This document shows positions 7,685-14,946 of a stretch of 34,569 bases of DNA, piece after piece. The notes under the pieces are model-generated. The model saw nothing but the letters and a program-made list of their open reading frames with translations. It did not search any database and was not told the origin of the DNA. The DNA is taken from assembly GCA_023382265.1 (NCBI GenBank), contig JAMCPX010000018.1, positions 1 to 34,569 on the forward strand. Reading direction: 5' to 3'. A program made the position numbers and the translations under genes. Within the stretch, counting starts at the first letter, position 1, and each line of letters starts with the position of its first letter. This DNA is from Deltaproteobacteria bacterium. GTDB lineage: Bacteria > JAMCPX01.

Positions 7685-8860
7685 ATGTTCGAAAACCTAT
7701 CCGAAAGCGCAAAACTATATTTAAAAGAGGGACTGTCTCCCAAACTTGTTAAGGGTGTTGTAAAAGGGCTTATCCCACTTGAACCAAAAGAACTGATCAT
7801 TGTTATAGCATACCATTATAAAAGAGGCGATGATCACATAAAAGAAGATGCCGTTAGTACGCTAAAATCAATACCGCAGAATGTTATAGAAGGGCTTATA
7901 GCCGAGAATGTGCCCGATTTTGTGCTTGGGTTTATTGCACATAATTACCCGTTAACACATCACGATCTATATCTGCTGGCAATAAATAAAAATTTATCCG
8001 ATGAACTGTTTATAGAACTCGCCAATAAAGATGACCCGAGTTTACTTGAACTCCTTGCCAAGAACCAGGTAAGGATTTTAAAGAACGATAACATACTTGA
8101 TGTGCTTATAAATAATCCACATCTTCCCAAGGTTTCAAGAGATCAACTGGTGGAGTTTTTTGCCGGACTTGCATACAGGGAACTCAAAAATAAAAATATC
8201 AAAATAGAACAGGAATCTTTTTTACCATCCGAAAAAAAAGAAGATCTGCCGTCACAGATCAATAAATCCGAGCTGCCTTCTTCTCTTGCAGGTTTACCGG
8301 AGGATATACGTGCCGGGTTACCCGCAGATTTTGGTTTACCTGCGGATCTAATAAGAAACCTCCCTACAGACTTTATGATGCATGAGTTACCATCCGACCT
8401 TATTACGGAACAGGATACAGAGCATCAGGAAGAAACAGCAACTGATGCTAAAAGTGTGACGCTCTATCAGAAAGTTCAACAGATGAATGTATCACAAAAA
8501 ATAAAGCTGGCGTTGCTCGGCAATAAAGAGGTGAGAAACATACTTATCAAGGATTCCAATAGAATCGTTGTAGAGAGTGTTATTAAAAGTCCCCGTATAA
8601 CGGATGGGGAAGTTATAAGTATTGTAAACTCACGAAGTATAAGTGAGGATGTTTTGAGGCTGATCTCGGGTAACAAAGAATGGTTAAAAAATTATAGAGT
8701 GAGACAGGCACTTGTTTCCAATCCAAAAACCCCGATCACTCTTGCACTTAAATTACTTGATACTTTAAACAAACAGGACTTAAAGAACTTAAGCAGCAGT
8801 AAAAATGTTTCATCCACTGTTGCAGTTACAGCAAAAAAACGATTAGGGGAGAATAAATAG
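7685..8860 (+). CDS. Helical-repeat (HEAT/DUF2336-like) protein next to MglA
   Basis: A 391-residue soluble protein with two alpha-helical repeat blocks. The first, 1-170, is rich in short Leu/Ile helices with turns such as NKNLSDEL and NPHLPKV. The second, ~255-391, has repeats of the type VIKSPRITDGEVISI, VSNPKTPITLALKLL and SSKNVSSTVAV. A linker at ~200-245 repeats LPxD/LPxDF units (LPEDIRAGLPADFGLPADL). Such proteins sit next to mglA in deltaproteobacteria, so a role with the GTPase is plausible but unproven. It starts one base after the previous stop and ends directly before the mglA ATG. Confidence 0.6.
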   Translation: MFENLSESAKLYLKEGLSPKLVKGVVKGLIPLEPKELIIVIAYHYKRGDDHIKEDAVSTLKSIPQNVIEGLIAENVPDFVLGFIAHNYPLTHHDLYLLAINKNLSDELFIELANKDDPSLLELLAKNQVRILKNDNILDVLINNPHLPKVSRDQLVEFFAGLAYRELKNKNIKIEQESFLPSEKKEDLPSQINKSELPSSLAGLPEDIRAGLPADFGLPADLIRNLPTDFMMHELPSDLITEQDTEHQEETATDAKSVTLYQKVQQMNVSQKIKLALLGNKEVRNILIKDSNRIVVESVIKSPRITDGEVISIVNSRSISEDVLRLISGNKEWLKNYRVRQALVSNPKTPITLALKLLDTLNKQDLKNLSSSKNVSSTVAVTAKKRLGENK

Positions 8861-9757
8861 ATGGCATTGCTGAACACTAATAAGAAAGAGATCAATGCAA
8901 AGATAGTTTATTACGGACCTGGTTTGTCAGGCAAGACCACCAACATTCAATATATTTATAAAAAGTTAAAACCGGAGCATAAGGGGAAACTTATGACGCT
9001 TGCCACACAAACGGATAGAACTTTGTTTTTTGATTTTTTACCCGTTGAGCTTGGTGAGATAAAGGGCTTAAAAATAAGATTTCAATTATACACAGTTCCC
9101 GGACAGGTTTTTTATAATGCAACAAGAAGATTGGTTCTTAAAAATGTTGATGGAATTGTATTTGTAGCTGCATCGGAAAAAGACAAGCTCTATGACAACA
9201 TAGAGAGTTTCAAGAATCTTGAAGAGAACATTCAGCATTATGGCAGATCATTGTCAAATATACCGTTTGTTATGCAATACAATAAAAGGGACTTACCTGG
9301 AATTCTTGCTGTCTCTGAGCTTCAGGATAAAATAAACAAATATAAATCGCCGTACTTTGAAGCTTCAGCAAATAATGGCACTGGTATTCTTCAAACTTTA
9401 ACAGCTATAACCAAACTTGTTATTCACCGATTGAAAACTCAAACGCCTGTAGAACAAGCAGGTAAGGTATCTACTTCGGAAACGAAAGAGATACGGATAG
9501 AGCAAGCAGGAGAAAGTGTGAATAATGCTACAGAATCTTTTAGAACAGAGGCACAACCTGAAAAGGAACAGGTGTTGAGTATGGATAATACGAAACAGGT
9601 AATGGAGCAAAGAACACAACCAAAAGCAAGAAAGACTCTAAACATCATTGAACTGGGAAAACCTGAAATTGTCGGGACTAACACGATAATAATTCCGGTT
9701 GTAGCGGCTGACGATAATAATAACCAGTACGAGCTTAAAATAACATTAAAGCTTTAA
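8861..9757 (+). CDS. mglA: MglA-family small GTPase with C-terminal extension
   Basis: MglA is a Ras-like GTPase controlling cell polarity and motility in myxobacteria and present in many other bacteria. Residues 1-191 match the family: Walker A GPGLSGKTTN at 19, TQTDRTLFFDFLP at 49 with the typical switch region, TVPGQ at 78-82, NKRDLP at 141, and ASANNGTG near 168. The usual family protein stops near residue 195; this one continues to 298, with a Gln/Glu/Thr-rich linker and a compact end (KPEIVGTNTIIIPV, then YELKITLKL) that looks like a small beta-strand domain. No mglB (Roadblock GAP) gene is adjacent. The SD GGGGAGAA precedes the ATG. Confidence 0.88.
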   Translation: MALLNTNKKEINAKIVYYGPGLSGKTTNIQYIYKKLKPEHKGKLMTLATQTDRTLFFDFLPVELGEIKGLKIRFQLYTVPGQVFYNATRRLVLKNVDGIVFVAASEKDKLYDNIESFKNLEENIQHYGRSLSNIPFVMQYNKRDLPGILAVSELQDKINKYKSPYFEASANNGTGILQTLTAITKLVIHRLKTQTPVEQAGKVSTSETKEIRIEQAGESVNNATESFRTEAQPEKEQVLSMDNTKQVMEQRTQPKARKTLNIIELGKPEIVGTNTIIIPVVAADDNNNQYELKITLKL

Positions 9758-9782
9758 TCGTGTGGACGTAGCCCAAACTTAA

Positions 9783-10226
9783 ATGAATGAACAGATTGTT
9801 ACAGTCAACAGGGCTGCTTCTCACAATTATGAGCTTTATGAACGGTACGAAGCAGGGATAGCCTTAAAAGGGTACGAGGTAAAATCAATCAGGCAGGGCT
9901 CTATTAATATAAGGGATGGTTATGTTATAATAAAAAATAACGAAGTATTCCTCGTAGGCGCTCATATTTCACCATACTCTCATTTAACGTCGGAAAGGTA
10001 TGATCCCTTAAGAACTCGCAAACTGCTGCTTAAAAGATCGGAGATTGATAAACTTACTGTTAAAGTAAAAGAAAAGGGCTTTACTTTAATCCCAACGCGT
10101 GTATATTTTAAGAAGAGAATAGCAAAACTTGAGTTTGCCGTTGCAAAGGGCAAAAAGCTCTTTGATAAAAGGGAGCAAATAAAAAAGAGAGAAGTGGAGA
10201 AGCAGATAAGACGCAGTTTCAAGTAG
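9783..10226 (+). CDS. smpB: SsrA-binding protein
   Basis: SmpB binds tmRNA and brings it to stalled ribosomes during trans-translation. The 147-residue protein has the family features: NRAASHNYEL, YEAGIALKGYEVKSIRQG, INIRDGYV, HISPYSH and the basic C-terminal tail (KREVEKQIRRSFK) that enters the mRNA channel. The ATG is placed 26 bp after mglA. Its TAG stop shares its last base with the first base of the tmRNA gene, a very tight smpB-ssrA arrangement. Confidence 0.97.
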   Translation: MNEQIVTVNRAASHNYELYERYEAGIALKGYEVKSIRQGSINIRDGYVIIKNNEVFLVGAHISPYSHLTSERYDPLRTRKLLLKRSEIDKLTVKVKEKGFTLIPTRVYFKKRIAKLEFAVAKGKKLFDKREQIKKREVEKQIRRSFK

Positions 10227-10571
10227 GGGGCGCACGGTTTCGACACGGCTAAGATAACCTCATGGTGCATGGCGAGGTCCCATCTACTCGTTAAAAGGAT
10301 GGAAAAAATAGTCGCAAACGACTACGCACTCGCTGCTTAATTAAAAGCAGCTGAGTTAAAACAGCTACCTTGCGTGTTGTTTTAACAATAAATTTTAAAG
10401 CAAGGCAATTTCAGGGTTTTATTCTATTTACCCTGAGATTGACCAATAAATAGAATAGCCGTTCAATTCTTGTCTGTGAGAAGAGAATGGCGAATGTTTC
10501 AATGCAGACTAAACATGTAGTGCCAGAGGTGAAAACGGTTGTGGACGCGGGTTCAACTCCCGCCGCCTCCA
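10226..10571 (+). ncRNA. ssrA: tmRNA (transfer-messenger RNA)
   Basis: The 5' end GGGGGCG (10226-10232) pairs with CGCCTCC (10564-10570), with A10571 as discriminator; CCA is not encoded. The start GGGGGCGCACGGTTTCGACA is typical of one-piece tmRNA, and the T arm CGGGTTCAACTCCCG is at the 3' end. The tag reading frame is GCA at 10314 to TAA at 10338-10340, giving ANDYALAA, so a tagged protein would end AANDYALAA. This is two residues shorter than the E. coli tag but keeps the YALAA degradation signal. It is about 346 nt long. Confidence 0.96.
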
Positions 10572-10902
10572 TTATTTATAAGGTTCTGATTTATAAGGCT
10601 GGTTGGTTACAAACCCGCATGAATAATGGATTCTGAGCCATTTTATCTATTAACAACCTTTCCATCTATTCCAGCGTTTATCAACTATTACAGCCAAAAA
10701 ACAGCCACACCTAAAATAGCTGTAAGTTATATATGGCTACGGATAGTTGATCTAAGGGTAACACCATGGGTTAGTTAGTGGAACCGATAGGAATTGGATC
10801 CCCGGAATATTATTAGCATCATTGCCATCAAGCTTATCAAAATAAGCAAAGGGGCAATTACATAATACTGGGATGGGAAATCGAAGATAATTATATGCCT
10901 AT

Positions 10903-11035
10903 GGAGACGGCACAGGAATAAAGAGTTAATTAAGATTTAATTAATAATTGTCAAGGGATGGCAATGGAAACAGGTAATTAGGACCTAATGAATAGCAGAG
11001 GATGGCAATGGATAATAGAGATTAATTAAGCTCTA
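10903..11035 (+). repeat. Three degenerate ~45-53 bp tandem units
   Basis: GGATGGCAATGG is at 10956-10967 and 11000-11011, and a looser form, GGAGACGGCACAGG, at 10903-10916. Each is followed by an AT-rich imperfect palindrome: GAGTTAATTAAGATTTAATT, ATTAGG-A-CCTAAT, and AGAG-ATTAATTAAG-CTCT. The unit spacing is about 53 and 44 bp. They lie roughly 540-640 bp upstream of the sigma-54 promoter. They could be activator-binding sites or a decayed repeat family; this cannot be decided from the sequence. Confidence 0.4.
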
Positions 11036-11541
11036 ACAATTTAACGATGCCGATATTGTAGGCAGCGTGATAGTGGAGATGATGATCTGAAGGCCTAATA
11101 AAATGGGCGAAATAGATATGATCTATGTAACTTATAAACTAACTTAAATTTGAGATATATGGAATTAAAGAATATCTCTACAGATTTTATTATAATATGT
11201 TTATAGTGAGAGATATATATAATTGTATGCCCTTGGAATGAGGCATTTGGATCATCGTGATGTTTAAGAAGATCCGCAATTAATTTCCCAGAAAAGTTCA
11301 AAAATAATTCCAGAATAAAGAAATATAGGGCTGAAATGTTATGGGAAAATTGAAATGGGGTGCCAAATGACATTGAAATATGCAGGCTATGGATAGTAAA
11401 AACACTATGTATCTTAGGTGAATCGCTGGTTTGAGCGAATGAACAAATTCCCATATTGCATTTTTCGGGTGAATATAAAACCCCAAAATCCTCCCCCCTG
11501 ACATGAAAGTTTTCTTTTAAAATAAATTTTGTACATAAAAG

Positions 11542-11558
11542 TTGGCATGATGTTTGCT
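11542..11558 (+). promoter_or_regulatory. Sigma-54 promoter before the multiheme cytochrome cluster
   Basis: TTGGCATG-ATGT-TTGCT matches the -24/-12 consensus YTGGCACG-N4-TTGCW with one substitution (C to T), with the obligatory GG-N10-GC spacing (GG 11544-11545, GC 11556-11557). It lies about 75 bp upstream of the first cytochrome start. The same GGCATG-N4-TTGCT arrangement recurs at 22949-22965. Sigma-54 promoters need an enhancer-binding activator; none is encoded in the window. Confidence 0.7.
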
Positions 11559-11632
11559 TTATTTTTAAAATAAGTGGTAATTTTGTTCATATTTATAATA
11601 TCACTTATATTACAGAAAGAAATCTATAGATA

Positions 11633-12706
11633 ATGATGGCACGATTATTTTTAATATTAATAATGGTAACAGCACTACCCGTATTAAGCCTCGCTAATAG
11701 AGGAAAAGACTGCACAACTTCAAAGTGTCATACAGGCATTTTATCAGGCTCTTTTAAACATCCCGCACTTGACAGCATGGGATGCATAGACTGTCATGCG
11801 CCAGCAAAAGGTAGTCATAAATTTACATTATCTGCCTCTGTTCCTGATCTATGCTATACATGTCATGATAAAAAGAATACAAAAAAAGATGTGCATCCAC
11901 CTGTTACGCAGGGCAAATGTGTGACATGTCATAATCCTCATTCTGAAAATAACAAATATTTATTGAGAACAAAAGGCATGATAAGAGGTCCGGTTTTCCT
12001 CCAGAAACAAGGCAACAAAGACATCTACATTGTTCAACCTATCAATAACATAGCAGGACTATGTTTATCATGTCATAAGGATATAATAAAAAAAACTTAT
12101 GTACATGATGCTGTAAAACTTGGCAGGTGTCTTACATGTCATCATGCCCATGAATCAGACCATGACCATCTTTTAAGAAAACCATCTCCTGTAAGCAACA
12201 CGTGTTTTATCTGTCATGAAGATGATCTAACAGGAAGAAAGGTCATACATCCTGCTGTTGCAGGTGGTGAATGCACAAACTGTCATAACCCACACGCCTC
12301 TGATAATCCTTATATGCTTGCTGCGAAAGGCAAAGAACTGTGCTATATGTGTCATGAACCAAAAGACAAAGATAAGGTTGTGCATCCTGCTTTAGAAAAA
12401 TATGGCTGTATAGCATGCCATGATCCACATGGTTCAAATAATGATTTTATGTTGAAGAAGCCTATAAATGAGCTGTGTGCAACATGTCATAAACAACAGA
12501 CCGATGGCTTTCATATCTTTACAACGCCTCAAAACAAGCCCCATCCTGTATCAGGTGTATATGATATGAAGGAACTGAAAGGCAAACCGCTTACCTGTGT
12601 AAGCTGTCATAATCCGCATTCATCTAATTACCCTTATATGTGGTATGCTGGCAAAACTAAACTTGATATGTGTAAAAGATGTCATGGCAAAGCATCAAAC
12701 TGGTAA
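11633..12706 (+). CDS. Multiheme c-type cytochrome, 12 CXXCH plus one CX4CH
   Basis: A 357-residue secreted protein with a signal peptide (about 1-21, ending SLA). It carries twelve CXXCH heme sites (for example CIDCH, CYTCH, CVTCH, CLSCH, CKRCH) in the doubled-CXXCH pattern where each pair is followed by NPH or DPH, and its first site is CTTSKCH, a CX4CH form. The CX4CH...CXXCH order is like that of Geobacter-type cytochrome repeats. Regularly spaced HP/PH histidines can supply sixth ligands. It is the first gene after the sigma-54 promoter and is 9 bp ahead of an NHL lipoprotein. A role in periplasmic or cell-surface electron transfer is inferred. Confidence 0.9.
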   Translation: MMARLFLILIMVTALPVLSLANRGKDCTTSKCHTGILSGSFKHPALDSMGCIDCHAPAKGSHKFTLSASVPDLCYTCHDKKNTKKDVHPPVTQGKCVTCHNPHSENNKYLLRTKGMIRGPVFLQKQGNKDIYIVQPINNIAGLCLSCHKDIIKKTYVHDAVKLGRCLTCHHAHESDHDHLLRKPSPVSNTCFICHEDDLTGRKVIHPAVAGGECTNCHNPHASDNPYMLAAKGKELCYMCHEPKDKDKVVHPALEKYGCIACHDPHGSNNDFMLKKPINELCATCHKQQTDGFHIFTTPQNKPHPVSGVYDMKELKGKPLTCVSCHNPHSSNYPYMWYAGKTKLDMCKRCHGKASNW

Positions 12707-12715
12707 AGGATTGTA

Positions 12716-13732
12716 ATGAAAAAAATTTTACTACTTTTATTTTTTATATTTACAGGTTGTGCTGGCGCAAAGATAAAGCCGGCAAAGATCGTATGGCCAC
12801 TGCCCCCCAATGAACCACATATAGAATATATTGAAGCACTTCATGGACGATACGATTTTCCTCAAAGTGCATGGCAGAGGTTTCTGAACTTTTTACTTGG
12901 TCCTAAACAAGAACCCTCACTCGTTCAGCCTATGGGGATTGCAATCAGTGATGATGCACAGCGTGTTTATGTAACAGATTATCAGCTTGGTGCTGTGTTT
13001 GTGTTTGATCTTAAAGAAAAAAAAGTAAGATATATCGGCATAGACCAAAGGTATCATCTTGTAAATCCGTTTGGTATAGTACTGGATAAAGATGAAAATG
13101 TCTATGTTACTGATTCTTCTTTAAAGCTTGTAAGGGTGTTTGATAAACATGGTAAGTTTATCAAAGATATAGGTGTTAATATGTTTCTTAGACCAACTGG
13201 TCTTGCAGTGAATTTAAAAAAGGATCTACTCTATGTAGCAGATACAGCATTCAATGAGGCAAATGGACATGATGTCAAAGTATTTACCTTCCTGGGGAAA
13301 TATGTAAAAACCATAGGTAAAAGAGGCACGGGTGATGGTGAGTTCAATTTTCCAACATACCTTGCTGTTAATGCTAATGGAGACCTGTATGTAAGCGATA
13401 CAATGAACTTTCGTATACAATGGTTCAGTACAAAAGGGAAGTTTCTTGGTAAATTTGGTGTTGAGGGTGATGCCCCGGGTACATTTGATAGGATAAAAGG
13501 CATTGCCTTTGACAATCGTGGGAATATCTACGTTGCTGATTCTGACTTCCATGCTATTCAGATGTTCACAAAGGACTGGAAACCATTAATGTATTTTGGC
13601 GGACCTGGCATAGGATCAGGACAACTTATTATACCAACAGCTATTGCCATTGATAAAAACAACCGTATCTATGTTGCTGATAGCTATAGCTACAGGGTTA
13701 ATGTGTATCAACTGATCAATAGGAATAACTAA
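12716..13732 (+). CDS. NHL-repeat beta-propeller lipoprotein
   Basis: A 338-residue lipoprotein. The signal peptide ends in the lipobox FTGC (C15), so it should be acylated and carried to the outer membrane. After an N-terminal segment with the motif KIVWPLPP, six NHL blades of about 40-50 residues run from ~70 to 335; each has a G[IL]A-x-D/N and a VYVTD/IYVADS strand. The propeller would act as a binding scaffold. A paralogue with the same N-terminal IVWP motif lies at 19676-20695. NHL proteins often accompany multiheme cytochromes in metal-reducing bacteria. The SD AAAGGA is well placed. Its 3' end is duplicated just downstream. Confidence 0.88.
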   Translation: MKKILLLLFFIFTGCAGAKIKPAKIVWPLPPNEPHIEYIEALHGRYDFPQSAWQRFLNFLLGPKQEPSLVQPMGIAISDDAQRVYVTDYQLGAVFVFDLKEKKVRYIGIDQRYHLVNPFGIVLDKDENVYVTDSSLKLVRVFDKHGKFIKDIGVNMFLRPTGLAVNLKKDLLYVADTAFNEANGHDVKVFTFLGKYVKTIGKRGTGDGEFNFPTYLAVNANGDLYVSDTMNFRIQWFSTKGKFLGKFGVEGDAPGTFDRIKGIAFDNRGNIYVADSDFHAIQMFTKDWKPLMYFGGPGIGSGQLIIPTAIAIDKNNRIYVADSYSYRVNVYQLINRNN

Positions 13733-13931
13733 TGATTTTCAATATACAATTGAGTGAAAACCCCCCAATTGGGGTGGTGTTTGAGTGAAAACACCCAACT
13801 TATACCAACAGCTATTGCCATTGATAAAAACAACCGTATCTATGTTGCTGATAGCTATAGCTACATGGTTAATGTGTGTCAACTGGTCAATGGGAATAAC
13901 TATTGATTTTCAGTATACAATTAAGTGAAAG
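13630..13931 (+). repeat. Direct duplication of the NHL gene 3' end
   Basis: Bases 13630-13760 (last blade, stop codon and following spacer) recur at 13801-13931 with an offset of 171 bp and about ten differences. The second copy still reads as a propeller fragment (IPTAIAIDKNNRIYVADS...) ending in TGA at 13904-13906, but has no start codon of its own. The unit GAGTGAAAAC followed by a C-rich CCAA end appears at about 13752 and 13782, with a third, weaker form at about 13924. CCCCAATTGGGG at 13763-13774 is a perfect palindrome between the copies. Confidence 0.85.
13801..13906 (+). pseudogene. Headless duplicate of the NHL lipoprotein C-terminus
   Basis: The frame from ATA (13803) to TGA (13904-13906) encodes the last blade of the upstream propeller with changes R to M, Y to C, I to V and R to G. 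The stop shifted from TAA after NN to TGA after NNY. Without a start, SD or signal peptide it is presumably not expressed as a protein. It fills much of the 299-bp gap before the tetraheme cytochrome gene. Confidence 0.75.
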
Positions 13932-13970
13932 CACTCAACAGACATGTGTGAGCCGTCTTCTTATTGCATT

Positions 13971-13984
13971 TTTGGTTAACCAAA
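13971..13984. promoter_or_regulatory. 14-bp perfect palindrome before the tetraheme gene
   Basis: TTTGGTTAACCAAA lies 48 bp before the ATG at 14032, in the position expected for an operator. Just downstream is TGGCATG-AATC-CTGTT (13986-14001), which resembles a sigma-54 site but has GT in place of the essential GC. The true promoter of the gene is uncertain. Confidence 0.4.
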
Positions 13985-14031
13985 CTGGCATGAATCCTGT
14001 TACAAGTAATGATAAAAAGGAGGTGAAAACA

Positions 14032-14772
14032 ATGAAAAAACTCAGTTTTGCAGTGTTAATGTTAGCCATAGCTGGGCTAACTGTAACAGCAAATGCGGCT
14101 ATTACTACAACCAAGCATAATCTTTCAGCCAGCTCTACAAATTACACAAGATCACAGGCAACAACAGCAGGTGGTACAAGTCAGATATGCGTGTTCTGTC
14201 ATACTCCGCACCATGCACTTGATCAAAGGTTTATATGGAACCATGCTGCGTCAAGCAATACAACATGGACATGGGGTACAGGGAGTGCAACAGGGACATC
14301 AGCTGGAACAGTGCTGCCAACAAATCCGGCAAACCTGCCATCATTCAAATGCATTTCGTGTCATGATGGTTCGGTTGCAATAGGACAGGTAAATGAGGTA
14401 TTTAACGAATCAACAGGTGTTGTAAATTCAAGCTACTCTATACCTATGCAGGGCGATGTGAACGCGGCATACCAGTTGACAAATTCAACCTATGAAGTTG
14501 GTGTTGGTGGAAACATGAATGGTAATCACCCCATTGGTATCCCGTATCCTGGACAGTCACCATACAATGGCATCAGCTCAGGTGCTGGTATAATTATTTC
14601 TCAATTCCAGGCAAGTCCTACAAATGTGGAGCTCTTCCAGGATCCCAACGGTGGTACAGGTAAGGGAGTTGAATGTGGAAGCTGCCATGCTGTTCACGGC
14701 TCAATAAATCCTATGTTATTAAGGGATGCAATAACAAGCAGTCAGCTCTGTCTCGATTGTCACATAAAATAA
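14032..14772 (+). CDS. Tetraheme c-type cytochrome, OmcE-like nanowire subunit candidate
   Basis: A 246-residue secreted protein. The ATG at 14032 is chosen over an upstream start because of the strong SD AAGGAGGTG and the clean signal peptide cleaved near residue 22-23 (TANA/AIT). It has four CXXCH motifs: CVFCH at 53, CISCH, CGSCH and CLDCH at the very C-terminus. Four histidines shared with its paralogue (20676-21407) could be the distal heme ligands: HNLS, TPH, NHPI and VHG. The mature chain is rich in Ser, Thr, Asn and Gly. Tetraheme proteins of this size and layout form OmcE filaments in Geobacter; equivalence here is inference. It is followed by its own terminator, fitting high expression of a structural protein. 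Confidence 0.85.
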   Translation: MKKLSFAVLMLAIAGLTVTANAAITTTKHNLSASSTNYTRSQATTAGGTSQICVFCHTPHHALDQRFIWNHAASSNTTWTWGTGSATGTSAGTVLPTNPANLPSFKCISCHDGSVAIGQVNEVFNESTGVVNSSYSIPMQGDVNAAYQLTNSTYEVGVGGNMNGNHPIGIPYPGQSPYNGISSGAGIIISQFQASPTNVELFQDPNGGTGKGVECGSCHAVHGSINPMLLRDAITSSQLCLDCHIK

Positions 14773-14787
14773 AACTGCTTTTTCATA

Positions 14788-14809
14788 GGGGCGTAAGCCC
14801 CCTTTTTTT
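14788..14809 (+). terminator. Rho-independent terminator after the tetraheme gene
   Basis: GGGGC (14788-14792) and GCCCC (14797-14801) form a stem with a GTAA loop, followed by C and seven T. It lies 16 bp after the cytochrome stop. It would separate a highly transcribed tetraheme message from the downstream outer-membrane genes, or act as a partial terminator within the cluster. Confidence 0.8.
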
Positions 14810-14946
14810 ATGATTAAATATAATATAAGGGTATAAATGTGAGAATGAGAAAAGAGTAAAAAACGTAATGGCTCAGTTAATTGGGAATAGCATTGAAAAA
14901 GCAAACTACCCGTAACCGAGGAATTACAAAAAAACGATATACTGCA

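Larger units (their letters stand above)
10572..11632. other. 1.06-kb region without a convincing gene
   Basis: AT-rich sequence between ssrA and the cytochrome cluster. The only reading frames are short, have no SD and show no family pattern. It contains the ~45-bp degenerate repeats at 10903-11035, a reverse copy of ATGGCAATG at 10820-10828, and the sigma-54 promoter at 11542-11558. I saw no tRNA, integrase, attachment-site copy or riboswitch. No strong T-run terminator follows ssrA. Confidence 0.6.

Noticed and set aside
11095-11504. Minus-strand reading frames before the first cytochrome
   Set aside because: No ribosome binding site or family pattern; AT-rich chance frames.
10572-11632. 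Genomic-island insertion at the 3' end of ssrA
   Set aside because: ssrA is a frequent integration site, but no integrase is present and no second copy of the tmRNA 3' end was seen in the window.
10572-11632. c-di-GMP (GEMM) riboswitch upstream of the cytochromes, as in some Geobacter
   Set aside because: I found none of the conserved core words of that riboswitch in this gap, at 13733-14031 or at 22586-22993.
13986-14001. Third sigma-54 promoter before the tetraheme gene
   Set aside because: TGGCATG with correct spacing is there, but the -12 element has GT instead of the nearly invariant GC; kept only as a weak possibility.
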